A stretch of 64,000 nt of DNA from Eretmocerus hayati (lineage: Eukaryota > Arthropoda > Insecta > Hymenoptera > Aphelinidae), in contig CM056744.1 of assembly GCA_029851415.1 (NCBI GenBank), positions 68,194,172 to 68,258,171 of the forward strand. Direction: 5' to 3'. The position numbers and the translations under genes were made by a program. How positions within the stretch are numbered: position 1 is the first letter of the stretch; every line of letters starts with the position of its first letter. The notes under the pieces are model-generated. The model made no database searches, was not told the DNA's origin, and was given only the letters and a program-made list of their open reading frames with translations. Shown here piece by piece: positions 1-12,870 of the stretch.

Positions 1-1630
1 GAATCTACTGCTTGAGCTAGCGGGCACTTGCGGGTCAGTTCGCCTTCCTGGGTTATGAGTTTTATTCCTTCCCCAAGAGAATTTCGGACTGAGCATCCGG
101 GTATTTGCTGGTTAGTTTGCATTCCTATGCTTGAGGGTTGAATCCTCCCCTGAAAGAATTCCGGTTCTAGCATCCGGGCACTTTCGGGTTAGCCTTCCCT
201 GGTTCCTGGGGGTAATTTTACGTCAACAGAATCTACTGCCAGAGCATGCGGGCACTTGCAAGTTAGTTTGCCTTCCATGGTTTTAGGGTTTATTCTTTCC
301 ACAAAAGATTTTTGGTGCTAGCATCCGGGCACTTGCGGGTTAGTTCGCCTTCCTATGTTTCAGGGTCGATTTCTCCCCCCCCCCCTCCCCAAGAGGATTC
401 CGGTCCGAGCAACCGTGACTCGCGGGTCAGTTTGCCTTCCTGGGTTTCAGGGTTTATTCCTCCCCCGAAAGAATTTTGGACTGAGCATTCGGGCATTTGC
501 TGGTTAGTTTCCCTTCCTATGCTTCAGGGTTGACATCTCCCCGGAAGCAATTCCGGTCCGAGTATCCGGGCGTTCGCGGATTAGCCTTCCCTAGTTCCTG
601 GGGAAAATTTTTCCGCCAACAGAATCTACTGTCAGAGCAAGCGGGCACTTGCGGTTCAGTTTGTCTTCCTGGGTTTTGGGGTTGATTTCTCCCCCGAAAG
701 GATTTCGGTCCAAGCACCCGTCACTTGCGGGTCAGTTCCCTTCCTGGGTTTTAGGGTTCATCCCTCCCCCAGGAGGATTCTGGTCCGAGCATCCGGCCAC
801 TAGCGGGTTAGTTTGCCTTCTTGGGTTCTAGGGTTTATTCCTTCCCCAAAGGAATTTCGGACTGAGCATCCGGGCATTTGCGGGTTAGTTTGCCTTCCTG
901 TGCTTCAGGGTTTATATGTCCCTGAAAGAATTTCAGTCCGAGCACCCGGTCACTTGCGGGTTAGTTCTCCTTCCCTGGATCCTGGGGGTAATTTTCCAAC
1001 CAACAGAATCTACTGCCAGAGCATGCAGGCACTTGCGGCCCAGTTTGCCTTCCTGGGTTTCGGGGTTGATTTCTCCCCCAAAAGAATTTCGGTCCGAGCA
1101 TCCGGGCACTTGCGGGTTAGTCTGCCTTCCTAGGTTTTAGGGTTGATTCCTCCCCCAGAAGAATTTCGGTGCTAGCATCCGGGCACTTGCGGGTTAGTTT
1201 GCCTTCCCTGGTTCCTGGGGGTATTTTTTCCGCCAACAGAATCTACTCACAGAGCATGCGGTTACTTGCTGTCCAGTTTGCCCTCCCTGGTTCCTGGGGG
1301 TGAATCTCCCGCCAACAGAATCTACTACCAGAGCATGCGGGCACTTGCGGGTCAGTTTGCCTCTCTGTGATTTGGGGTTGATTTCCCCCGCAGAAGAATT
1401 TCGGTCCGAGCAACCGTCACTTGCGGGTTAGTTTGCCTTACCTGGTTTCTGGGGGCAATTCTCCCGCCAACAGAATCTACTGCTATAGCATGCCGGCACT
1501 TGTGGATTAGTTTTCCCTCCTGTGTTTTGGGGTTGTTCCCCCCCCCCCCCCGCCCAAAAGAATTTCGGTAAAAGCAACCGTCACTTGCGGGTCAGTTCCC
1601 TTCCTGGGTTTTAGGGTTTACTCCTTCCCC

Positions 1631-4600
1631 AGAAGAATTTCTGTGCTAGCATCCGGGCACTTGTGGGTTACTTTGCCTTCCCTGGTTCCTTGGGGTGATT
1701 TTCCCCCAAAAGAATTTCGGTCCGAGCAGACGGGCACTTGCGGGTTACTTTGCCTTCCCTGGTTCCTTGGGGTGATTTTCCCGCCAACAGAATCTACTCA
1801 AGGAGAATGCGGTTACTTGCGGGTCAGTTTGCCCTCCCTGGTTCCTGGGGGTGATTTTCCCGCCAACAGAATCTACTGTCAGAGCAAGCGGGCACTTGCG
1901 GTTCAGTTTGTCTTCCTGGGTTTTGGGGTTGATTCCTCCCCCGAAAGGATTTCGGTCCGAGCACCCGTCACTTGCGGGTCAGTTCCCTTCCTGGGTTTTA
2001 GGGTTTACTCCTTCCCCAGAAGAATTTCTGTGCTAGCATCCGGGCACTTGTGGGTTAGTTCGCCTTCCTGGCTTTCACGGTTCATTCCTTCCCCAGGAGG
2101 ATTCTGGTCCGAGCATCCGGGCACTAGCGGGTTAGTTTGCCTTCTTGGGTTCTAGGGTTTATTCCTTCCCCAAAGGAATTTCGGACTGAGCCTCCGGGCA
2201 TTTGCGGGTTAGTTTGCCTCCCTGTGCTTCAGGGTTTATTTGTCCCTGAAAGAATTTCAGTCCGAGCACCCGGTCACTTGCGGGTTAGTTCTCCTTCCCT
2301 GGATCCTGGGGGTAATTTTTTCGCCAAGAGAATCTACTGCCTGAGTATGCGGGTACTTGCGGGTTAGTTCGCCTTCCTGGGTTTTGGTGTTGATTTCTCC
2401 CCTGGAAGGATTTCGGTCCGAGGATCCGGGCACTTGCGGGTCAGCCTTCCCTGGTTCCTGGGGGTAATTTTCCCGCCAACAGAATCTACTGCCAGAGCAT
2501 GCAGGCACTTGCGGCCCAGTTTACCTTCCTGGGTTCTGGGGTTGATTTCTCCTCCAAAAGAATTTCGGTCCGAGCATCCGGGCACTTGCGGGTTAGTCTG
2601 CCTTCCTAGGTTTTAGGGTTGATTCCTCCCCAGGAGAATTTCTGTGCTAGCATCCGGGAACTTGTGGGGTAGTTTGCCTTCTAGGGTTGATTGTTCTCCC
2701 AAAAGAATTTCGGTTCGAGCATCCTGGCACTTGCGGGTCAGTTTGCCTTCCTGGGTTCTGGTATTGATTCCTCCCCCGAAAAGATTTCGGTCCGAGCACC
2801 CGGGCACTAGCGGTTCAGTTTGCCTCCCTGAGTTTTACGGTTGATTTCCCCCCAAAAGAATTTCGGTCCGAGCAGACGGGCACTTGCGGGTTACTTTGCC
2901 TTCCCTGGTTCCTTGGGGTGATTTTCCCGCCAACAGAATCTACTGCCAGAGCATGCGGGCACTAGCGGGACAGTTTGCCTCTCTGTGATTTGGGGTTGAT
3001 TCCCCCCCCCCCCCAGAAGAATTTCGGTCCGAGCAACCGTCACTTGTGGGTCAGTTTGCCTTACTGGGTTTTAGGGTTCATCTCTCCCCCAAAAGAATTT
3101 CGGTGCTAGCATCCGGGCACTTGCGGGTTAGTTTGCCTTACCTGGTTTCTGGAGGCAATTCTCCCGCCAATAGAATCTCCTGCCAGAGTATGCGGGGACT
3201 TGCGGGTTAGTTTGCCCTTCTGAGTTTCAGGGTTTATTCCTTCCACAGAAGAATTTTGGACTGAGCATCCGGGCATTTGCTGGTTATTTTGCCTTCCTAT
3301 GCTTCAGGTTTGATTCCTCCCCGGAAACAATTCCGGTCCGAGCATCCGGGCTCTTGCGGATTAGCCTTCCCTAGTTCCTGGGGGAAATTTTTCCGCCAAC
3401 AGAATCTACTGTCAGAGCAACGGGCACTTGCGGGTCAGTTTGCCTTCCTGGGTTTTGGGGTTGATTTCTCCCCCGAAAGAATTTCGGTCCGAGCACCCGG
3501 GCACTTGCGGGTTAGTCTGCCTTCCCTGGTTCTTGGGGGTAATTTTTTCGCCAACAGTATCTACTGCTAGAGTATGCGGGCACTCGCGGGTTGGTTCGCC
3601 TTCCTAGGTTTTGGGGTTGATTCCTCACCCGAAAGGATTCCGGTCCTAGCATCCGGGTACTCACGGGTCAGTTTGCCTTCCTGTGTTTTGGGGTTAATTC
3701 CCCCCCCCCCCCCCCGAAGGATTCCGGTCCGAGCACCCCTCACTCGCGGATGAGTTCGCCTTCCTGGGTTTCAGGGTTCATTCCTTCCCCAAAGAAATTT
3801 CGGACTGAGCATCCGGGTATTCGCGGGTTAAATAGCCTTCCTGTGCTTCAGGGTTGATTTCTCCCCTGTAAGAATTTTAGTCCGAGCACCCGGGCACTTG
3901 CGGTTTAGTTTGCCTTCCCTGGTTCCTGGGGAAAATTTTCACGCCAACAGAATCTACTGTCAGAGCAACGGACACTTGCGGGTTAGTTTGCCTTCCTGGG
4001 TTTTGGGGTTGATTCTTCCCCCGAAATAATTTCGGTCCGAGCACCCGGGCACTTGCGGGTTAGTTTGCCTTCTCTGGTTCTTGGGGGTAATTTTTCCGCC
4101 AACAGAATCTACTGCTAGAGTATGCGGGCACTCGCGGGTTAGTTCGCCTTCCTGGGTTTTGGGGTTGATTTCTCCCCCGGAAGAATTTCGGTCCGAGCAT
4201 CCTGGCACTCGCGGGTTAGTTCGCCTTCCTGTGTGCTGGGGTCAAGTTCCCCCCCCCCCCCCAAAGAATCCCGGTCCGAGCAACCGTCACTTGCGGGTCA
4301 GTTTGCCTTCCTGGGTTTCAGGGTTTATTTCTCCCCCAGAAGAATTTCTGTGCTAGCATCCGGGCACTTGTGGGTTACTTTGCCTTCCCTGGTTCCTTGG
4401 GGTGATTTTCCCCCAAAAGAATTTCGGTCCGAGCAGACGGGCACTTGCGGGTTACTTTGCCTTCCCTGGTTCCTTGGGGTGATTTTCCCGCCAACAGAAT
4501 CTACTCAAGGAGAATGCGGTTACTTGCGGGTCAGTTTGCCCTCCCTGGTTCCTGGGGGTGATTTTCCCGCCAACAGAATCTACTGTCAGAGCAAGCGGGC

Positions 4601-7052
4601 ACTTGCGGTTCAGTTTGTCTTCCTGGGTTTTGGGGTTGATTCCTCCCCCGAAAGGATTTCGGTCCGAGCACCCGTCACTTGCGGGTCAGTTCCCTTCCTG
4701 GGTTTTAGGGTTTACTCCTTCCCCAGAAGAATTTCTGTGCTAGCATCCGGGCACTTGTGGGTTAGTTCGCCTTCCTGGCTTTCACGGTTCATTCCTTCCC
4801 CAGGAGGATTCTGGTCCGAGCATCCGGGCACTAGCGGGTTAGTTTGCCTTCTTGGGTTCTAGGGTTTATTCCTTCCCCAAAGGAATTTCGGACTGAGCCT
4901 CCGGGCATTTGCGGGTTAGTTTGCCTCCCTGTGCTTCAGGGTTTATTTGTCCCTGAAAGAATTTCAGTCCGAGCACCCGGTCACTTGCGGGTTAGTTCTC
5001 CTTCCCTGGATCCTGGGGGTAATTTTTTCGCCAAGAGAATCTACTGCCTGAGTATGCGGGTACTTGCGGGTTAGTTCGCCTTCCTGGGTTTTGGTGTTGA
5101 TTTCTCCCCTGGAAGGATTTCGGTCCGAGGATCCGGGCACTTGCGGGTCAGCCTTCCCTGGTTCCTGGGGGTAATTTTCCCGCCAACAGAATCTACTGCC
5201 AGAGCATGCAGGCACTTGCGGCCCAGTTTACCTTCCTGGGTTCTGGGGTTGATTTCTCCTCCAAAAGAATTTCGGTCCGAGCATCCGGGCACTTGCGGGT
5301 TAGTCTGCCTTCCTAGGTTTTAGGGTTGATTCCTCCCCAGGAGAATTTCTGTGCTAGCATCCGGGAACTTGTGGGGTAGTTTGCCTTCTAGGGTTGATTG
5401 TTCTCCCAAAAGAATTTCGGTTCGAGCATCCTGGCACTTGCGGGTCAGTTTGCCTTCCTGGGTTCTGGTATTGATTCCTCCCCCGAAAAGATTTCGGTCC
5501 GAGCACCCGGGCACTAGCGGTTCAGTTTGCCTCCCTGAGTTTTACGGTTGATTTCCCCCCAAAAGAATTTCGGTCCGAGCAGACGGGCACTTGCGGGTTA
5601 CTTTGCCTTCCCTGGTTCCTTGGGGTGATTTTCCCGCCAACAGAATCTACTGCCAGAGCATGCGGGCACTAGCGGGACAGTTTGCCTCTCTGTGATTTGG
5701 GGTTGATTCCCCCCCCCCCCCCCCCAGAAGAATTTCGGTCCGAGCAACCGTCACTTGTGGGTCAGTTTGCCTTACTGGGTTTTAGGGTTCATCTCTCCCC
5801 CAAAAGAATTTCGGTGCTAGCATCCGGGCACTTGCGGGTTAGTTTGCCTTACCTGGTTTCTGGAGGCAATTCTCCCGCCAATAGAATCTCCTGCCAGAGT
5901 ATGCGGGGACTTGCGGGTTAGTTTGCCCTTCTGAGTTTCAGGGTTTATTCCTTCCACAGAAGAATTTTGGACTGAGCATCCGGGCATTTGCTGGTTATTT
6001 TGCCTTCCTATGCTTCAGGTTTGATTCCTCCCCGGAAACAATTCCGGTCCGAGCATCCGGGCTCTTGCGGATTAGCCTTCCCTAGTTCCTGGGGGAAATT
6101 TTTCCGCCAACAGAATCTACTGTCAGAGCAACGGGCACTTGCGGGTCAGTTTGCCTTCCTGGGTTTTGGGGTTGATTTCTCCCCCGAAAGAATTTCGGTC
6201 CGAGCACCCGGGCACTTGCGGGTTAGTCTGCCTTCCCTGGTTCTTGGGGGTAATTTTTTCGCCAACAGTATCTACTGCTAGAGTATGCGGGCACTCGCGG
6301 GTTGGTTCGCCTTCCTAGGTTTTGGGGTTGATTCCTCACCCGAAAGGATTCCGGTCCTAGCATCCGGGTACTCACGGGTCAGTTTGCCTTCCTGTGTTTT
6401 GGGGTTAATTCCCCCCCCCCCCCCCCCCCCCCGAAGGATTCCGGTCCGAGCACCCCTCACTCGCGGATGAGTTCGCCTTCCTGGGTTTCAGGGTTCATTC
6501 CTTCCCCAAAGAAATTTCGGACTGAGCATCCGGGTATTCGCGGGTTAAATAGCCTTCCTGTGCTTCAGGGTTGATTTCTCCCCTGTAAGAATTTTAGTCC
6601 GAGCACCCGGGCACTTGCGGTTTAGTTTGCCTTCCCTGGTTCCTGGGGAAAATTTTCACGCCAACAGAATCTACTGTCAGAGCAACGGACACTTGCGGGT
6701 TAGTTTGCCTTCCTGGGTTTTGGGGTTGATTCTTCCCCCGAAATAATTTCGGTCCGAGCACCCGGGCACTTGCGGGTTAGTTTGCCTTCTCTGGTTCTTG
6801 GGGGTAATTTTTCCGCCAACAGAATCTACTGCTAGAGTATGCGGGCACTCGCGGGTTAGTTCGCCTTCCTGGGTTTTGGGGTTGATTTCTCCCCCGGAAG
6901 AATTTCGGTCCGAGCATCCTGGCACTCGCGGGTTAGTTCGCCTTCCTGTGTGCTGGGGTCAAGTTCCCCCCCCCCCCCCCAAAGAATCCCGGTCCGAGCA
7001 ACCGTCACTTGCGGGTCAGTTTGCCTTCCTGGGTTTCAGGGTTTATTTCTCC
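1631..7052 (+). repeat. Near-perfect tandem duplication of a 2.7-kb block of the minisatellite
   Basis: Positions 1,631-4,337 and 4,338-7,052 are the same ~2.71-kb series of about 35 monomers repeated once. The monomers within each block differ from each other. The two blocks match base for base wherever I compared them, except for the length of C-runs (near 3,001 versus 5,709, 3,698 versus 6,411, and 4,249 versus 6,966). The junction falls inside a monomer at a CCCCAGAAGAATTTC-like sequence, as expected for unequal exchange between monomers. An assembly duplication is possible, but the differing C-run lengths argue against a simple copy. Confidence 0.93.
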
Positions 7053-7213
7053 CCCAAAAGAATTTCGGTGCTAGCATTCGGGCACTTGCGGCTTAGTTTG
7101 CCTTTCTGGGTTTTAGGGTTAATTCCTCCCCCAAACGAATTCCGGACTGAGCATCCGGGTGTCTGCTGGTGAGTTTGCCTTCCTATGCTCCAGGGTTGAT
7201 TTCTCACGTGGAA

Positions 7214-10066
7214 GAACTAACCAGCAAGTGCCCGGATGCTCGAACCAAAATCCTTTTGGGGGAGGAATAAACCCTGAAGGCCAAGGAGGCAAACTAACCC
7301 GCAAGTGCCCGGATGCTAGCACAGAAATTCTTCCCGGGAAGGAATCAACCCTAGAACCCAGGAAGGGAAACTGACCCGCAAGTGACGGGTGCTCGGATCG
7401 AAATTCTTTCCGGGGAGAAATCAACCCCAAAACCCAGGAAAGCAAACTTACCGGCAAGTGGCCGGAAACTGGACCAAAATTTTCCAGGAGTGAGATCAAC
7501 CCTAGAACAAAGGGCGGCAAACGCACCTGCAAGTCCCCGGGTGCTTGGAACAGAATTCTTCTGGGGTAGGGATCAACCCTAGAACCCAGGAAGACAAAGT
7601 GACTCGCAAATGTTGGGTCCTCGGATCTATATTCGATTGGGGGAGGAATCAACACCAGAAGCCAGGAAGGCAAACTTACCCACGAGTACCCGAACAATCG
7701 GACCGAAATTCATCAGGGGAGAGATCAACCGGGAAAACCGGGGAAGCAAACTAACCCGCAAGTGCCCGGATGCTCGAACCGAAATTCTTCCGGGGGGAAA
7801 TCAATGCTCAAACTCAGGGAGGCAAACTGACCCGCTAGTGCCCGGGTGCTCGGACCGGAATCTTTTCGGGGGAGGAATCAATACCAGAACCCAGGAAGGC
7901 AAACTTACCCACAAGTGTCCGGAAACTCGGACCGAAGTTCTTTGAGGGGAGAGATCAGCCCTGAAACACAGGAAGGTGAACTGATCTGCAAGTGCCTGGG
8001 TGCTTAGACGAGGTCTTTTCTGGGGGAGGGATCAACCCTAATAGCCAGAAAGGCAAACTGACCCGTGAATGACGAGTGATCGGACCGGGATTGAATTGGG
8101 GGAGGGATCAACACGAGGACCCAGAGAGGCAAACTAACCCACGAGTGCCCGAAAGCTCGGACCGAGATTCTTCCAGGGCAGAGATCAACCCAAAAACCCA
8201 GGAAGGCAAACTAACCCGCAAGTGCCAGGATGTTCGAACCGAAATTCTTCTGGGAGAGCAATCAACCCTAGAAGGCAAACTACCCCACAAGTTCCCGGAT
8301 GCTAGCACAGAAATTCTTCTGTGGGAGGAATCAACTCTAAAACCCAGGAAGGCAGACTAACCCGCAAGTGCCCGGATGCTCGGACCGAAATTCTTTTGGG
8401 GGAGAAATCAACCCCAAAACCCAGGAAGGCGAACTAACCCGCGAGTGCCCGCATACTCAAGCAGTAGATTCTGTTGGCGAAAAAATTACCCCAAGGAACC
8501 AGGGAAGGCAAACTATCCCGCAAGTGCCCGGGTGCTCGGACTGGAATTCTTTCAGGGGAGAAATTAACCCTGAAGCACAGGAAGGCAATTTAACCCGCAA
8601 ATACCCGGATGCTCAGTCCGAAATTTCTTTGGTGAAGAAATGAACCCTAAAACCCAGGAAGGCAAACTGACCCGCAAGTGACGGTTGCTCGGACCGAAAG
8701 TCTTTTGGGGGGGGGGGGGGGGAGGGGGAGAATTAACCCCAAAACACAGGGAGGTGAACTAACCCGTAAGTGCCCGGATGCTGGGACCGGAATTCTGTCG
8801 GGGAAGGAATCAACCCCAAAACCCAGAGAGGGAAACTAACCCGCAAGTACCCGCATGCCCTGGCAATAGATTCTGTTGGCGGGGTAATTGCCCCCAGAAA
8901 CCAGGGAGGCAAACAGACCCGCAAGTGCCCGCATGCTCTGGCAGTAGATTCTATTGGCGGAAAAATTACACCCAGGAACCAGGGAAGGCAAAGTAACCCG
9001 CGAGTGCCCGGGTGCTCGGACCGAAATTCTTTTGGGGGAAAAATGGACCCTCAATCCCAGGAAGGCAAACTAACCAGAAAGTGCCCGGATGCTCGGACCG
9101 AAATCCTTTTGGGGGAGGAATAAACCCTGAAAGCCAAGGAGGCAAACTAACCCGCAAGTGCCCGGGTGCTTGGAACAGAATTCTTCTGGGGGGAGGATCA
9201 ACCCTAGAACCCAGGAAGGCCAATTGACCCGCAAATGTTGGGTGCTCGGATCCATATTCGATTGGGGGAGGAATCAACACCAGAAGCCAGGAAGGCAAAC
9301 TTACCCACGAGTACCCGAATAATCGGACCGAAATTCCTCAGGGAAGCGATCAACCGGGAAAACCGGGGAAGCAAACTGACCCGCTAGTGCCCGGGTGCTC
9401 GGACCGAAATCTTTTCGGGGGACGAACCAATACCAGAACCCAGGAAGGCAAACTAACCCACGAGTGCCCGAATGCTCGGACCGAGATTCTTCCAGGGCAG
9501 AGATCAACCCAAAAACCCAGGAAGGCAAACTGACCCGCAAGTGCCCGGATGCTCGGACCGGAATTCTTTTGGGATTGCAATCAACCCTAAATTACAGGGA
9601 GGCAAACTCACCCGCGTGTGCCAGGATGCTCGAACCGAAATCCTTCTGGGAGAGCAATCAACCCTAGGAGGCAAACTACCCCACAAGTTCCCGGATGCTA
9701 GCACAGAAAATCTTCTGGGAGAGGAATCAACCCTAAAACCCAGGAAGGCAGACTAACCCGCAAGTGCCCGGATGCTCGGACCGAAATTCTCTCGGGGGAG
9801 AAATCAACCCCAAAACACAGGGAGGGAAACTGACCCGCAAGTGTCCAGATGCTCGGGCCGACATTCTCTTGGGGGAGAAATCAACCCCAAAAACACAGGG
9901 AGGGAAACTGACCCGGAAGTGTCCAGGTGCTCGGGCCGACAATCTTTTGGGGGAGAAATCAACCCTGAAACACTGGAAGGCGAACTACCCGCAAATATCC
10001 GGATGCTCAGTCCGAAAATTCTTTCGGGAAGGTATAAACCCTAAAACCCAGGAAGGCAATCTAACC
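7214..10066 (-). repeat. Inverted block inside the minisatellite
   Basis: At about 7,214 the monomers switch to the reverse complement (cores read ACCCGCAAGTGCCCGGATGC, C-runs become G-runs such as 8,706-8,721). At about 10,066 they switch back for the last ~260 bp of the array. Both switches are abrupt and fall inside a monomer. The inverted block carries the same type A and type B monomers but is not a mirror copy of the 2.7-kb duplicated block. Confidence 0.92.
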
Positions 10067-10348
10067 GTCAGTTTGTCTTCCTGGGTTTTAAGGTTTATTC
10101 CTCTCCCAAAAGGATTTGGGTCCGAGCATCTGGGCTTTTGCTGGTTGGTTTGCCTTCCTGGGTTTCAGGTTTGATTCCTTCCCCAAAAGAATTTCGGTCC
10201 GAGCACCCGTCACTTGCGGGTCAGTCTGCCTTCCTGGACTGTGTGTTTGAATCCTCCCCCAAGAGAATTCCGTTCCGAGCATCCGGGCATTTGCGGGTTA
10301 ATTTGCCGTCCCTAGTCTTTGGGGGGATCGTTCCTTTAGTTTCAATAG

Positions 10349-11200
10349 GTGACCCCAAATCCTAAGCACAGCATCACAGTACCTTACGTGATATCCGATG
10401 TAGAATATACAGATTGAGAATTCGAACTTCTTGGGAATGAAAGAAACTCCATGGGTTCCCAAGATGCCTGTGAAGATGAGGCCCGTCAAGGGTTGCGTCT
10501 CGTTTCACTCAAATGACTCGGATCATTCGTTTCTGGATCAAGAAGTCGAAACAACCCATATTTTTGAAGGAGTAACATTGGATCACAAGACCCTCTCGGC
10601 GACGAACAAAAATCCTGACGTGTGACTCGAGTTCTTCCTTGGTTTTGAGACCTGCCTGTTACAAGAAAGTCCTAGGAGGTTGTGGCTCCTGGCTGAACTG
10701 GATTCATTATCTTATGTCTCCTTCACTCATCGTTCATCTGAACCAGCGGAGGATGAACAGTCATATATTTCAGCTGTGAGGGCCTGGAACTGCTCGGATG
10801 AATAGAGTTATTGATATCTAGATTTGTTGCCATCATACTCCCCAGCACCCTTCGATCAAATTAGGAGATAAGATGGAGGCTAGGGATGCGGTAGTGTTCT
10901 TTCCATGCTAAATCTCCTTCGGTTCGTGAACCCAAATCCTGGGCAATGCATCGCAGAATCTCACGCGGTATCCGATTTCAAGAAGATAGACTGAGATATC
11001 AAAATTTTTGGGGATGGAGGACATTTCCTTCGTTTCCAAGATGCCCGTGGCAATGGGTTCCAGCAAGGATTGCATTTCAGGGCACTCAAATAGCTTAGAT
11101 CGCTTGTTTCTGAATCGTAAATGTGAGAACCTCTATTTTTGACCGAGTAACATTGTGTCTAGAGAGTCTTATCGCTACGAACAAGAATCCTTTCGTTTCA
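10349..11200 (+). repeat. Pair of diverged direct repeats, about 275 bp each
   Basis: 10,349-10,622 and 10,926-11,200 align along their length. Both begin near GTGA-CCCAAATCCT and share CCAAGATGCC, a TTTCACTCAAA/GGGCACTCAAA stretch, GAGTAACATTG and CGACGAACAA/CTACGAACAA near the end. About a quarter of positions differ. They are 577 bp apart, separated by unrecognised sequence. Neither contains a convincing reading frame. They start right where the minisatellite ends. Confidence 0.75.
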
Positions 11201-11220
11201 AGAGGTTTTTTGCAAATTAA

Positions 11221-11619
11221 ATGAAACCTGACCTGATGGCGCAAAACGGGCAACGGAATCGTCTTCAGCAGCTCAAATTTCATCTAGAAGATATATTGCA
11301 GTTTCTGTCAAAAAAAAAATACTGTCGGCCTGTGTTATCGGAGACTTCAATCTTCCAGACTACAATTGGTCGGTCAAGATTAAACTCCCTTATAGTAGCT
11401 TCTGGAAAGCATCCAAGCCGAGCAGTCCAACAAGCAGTGGTGGAACTAGAGCTGTGTGGGAATCATCAGTGCATAGATAGTGTGTTTTGTGCCCCCAATA
11501 GCAGCGGAAACTATTTAGACCTAGTTTTTTGGAACATAAGAGATATAGAATTTATGCTTAGTTTAGATCCCATAGTTGATAATGATAAATGTTTAGAAAT
11601 TTTGATTCATTTTCAGTAG
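11221..11619 (+). pseudogene. Non-LTR retrotransposon endonuclease fragment (broken)
   Basis: This is a remnant of the apurinic-like endonuclease domain that nicks target DNA in Jockey-type and related non-LTR retrotransposons. The first part reads like the helix before the catalytic strand (HLEDILQFLSKK). From 11,331, in another frame, comes the family signature VIGDFNLPDYNWS, the strand with the metal-binding Asp-x-Asn. Downstream, back in the first frame, is the conserved NYLDLVFWN strand and the typical SLDPIV segment. The frame therefore shifts twice, once at the A-run near 11,310-11,320 and once around 11,400-11,440. The catalytic His-rich end and the whole reverse transcriptase are absent. 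The piece is a 5'-truncated, non-functional relic. Confidence 0.8.
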
Positions 11620-12870
11620 TACTAATGATTGATCCTAAAATCGATGAATTTGAAAGAATCGAATTCCGAAATCTATTTTTATTTTTATTATAATTCTGTA
11701 ATTCACTTCAAAATGTCATGATTTGCGTGGCGTGACCGTCTGCTGACGCTTCACAGCCCATCTTGCTCTTCGTGTCTTTCCCGCTCCCGTTCTTCTCATC
11801 AATCTATCGTTGGCCACGGCGGCGAGCAGCTCGCCAGCTCTCGCTACCACTTGTACACGTGCTTTATTGAATGAATTCCGAAGTGATTTATTATAATTCG
11901 GAGTGCACTCAACTATCGGTGTGTCGCGCTATGAACTATTCAAACATTCCTCTGGTCCTTCGTAAGCCGGATCAGTGCCGCGGGGTGGAAAGTGCCAAAG
12001 TGCTCCAATTCCCACCAAACAATGCGCGTGGGACGCCATTCTCAGTGACGCGCTCGACTTGCACCAGCGAGTCACCACGTGCCCCTCACCCTCGATCTTG
12101 CAGTCGTTCTTTCCGCGAGTCATAGGCCCCGATGAAACTTCGTCTTGCGTCGATTCTGCGTATCCGCAGGGGAGCTTGGAGCTACATCGGGCAACCTTGG
12201 CAGAGTGTCCAAGTAGTGAGTGCGTGCATGTGGCGCATATAACGCGAGTGATCGTGCTCGGCAGCCTAAGTGTACATGTGGTGGCCAAGTGACATTTGAC
12301 GTTGAATCGTGTACCCAGCCTGCTCACAAGACTGAGCAAGGAGGGCATTGTATTGTATTGTCTTCCTTATTTAAAGTGGAGATCCCTGCCTCTCAGCTCA
12401 ACCCTCCAGTGGATCCAAGCCTGTGGACAGAGGTACGCCCTGTCCTCGCGTCCTCGCAGACTACCGACTTATTCCACCTCGGTGGGATGGCAGCATCCTA
12501 TCCAGTTTGCCGAACCGTGTGCCCCACAGAATCCAAACGTATCACGAGGCAGTAGCTGGCACGCAAGCGCACACAACTAAGGGCTCAGCTCCGACCCTGG
12601 GTACCTTTGTTAGAAGCCCTACGACTCCAGCCTTGAAAGGTCACAGCCGAGGCCTCTTGCGAGGACACTCTTCCTGTTTCGCCGATGCAGTGACAGGTGA
12701 CTGCTCGAGCGCTCCAACGGAGCATATGCTCTTCCACGTTACACAAATAGACCACGGTCTCGTGGGTCAACCCGTGGGATAACTCGGGAAGCCAGAGTAG
12801 TCGCCACGTACTCACCTGTCGTGGTCAGTCTGCCGAGACCCCTTGCGGGTTACTTCTCCCAATGTCAGCC
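11620..12870. other. Intergenic, no recognised gene
   Basis: The first 250 bases are AT-rich. From about 11,730 the sequence is GC-richer with several short open frames on both strands (for example 11,975-12,292 and 12,423-12,782). None resembles a known domain and none has supporting splice sites. I see no RNA gene. Confidence 0.6.

Larger units (their letters stand above)
1..10330. repeat. Minisatellite array, monomers of about 77 bp
   Basis: The first 10.3 kb is an almost uninterrupted array of diverged monomers, mostly 74-80 bp long. The core reads like GCATCCGGGCACTTGCGGGT followed by TTAGTTTGCCTTCCTGGG and a C-rich stretch. Two monomer types alternate irregularly. Type A carries TTCGGTCCGAGCA before the core. 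Type B carries CAGAATCTACTG before it and CCTGGTTCCTGGGGG after it. C-runs of variable length sit at the same place in several units. Open frames in both directions are by-products of the repeat and are not treated as genes. No promoter or RNA gene is visible. The left end lies outside the window; the right end is near 10,330. Confidence 0.95.

Noticed and set aside
312..10174. Many open reading frames on both strands of the minisatellite
   Set aside because: They recur with the monomers, occur in several frames at once, are identical between duplicated blocks and have no domain; they are repeat artefacts.
1..10330. CRISPR-like array of regular repeats
   Set aside because: There are no unique spacers; monomers are contiguous and diverged, and the sequence is eukaryotic.
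1..10330. Telomere repeat
   Set aside because: TTTAGGGTT-like words occur once per monomer inside a 77-bp unit, not as short tandem TTAGG or TTTAGGG repeats.
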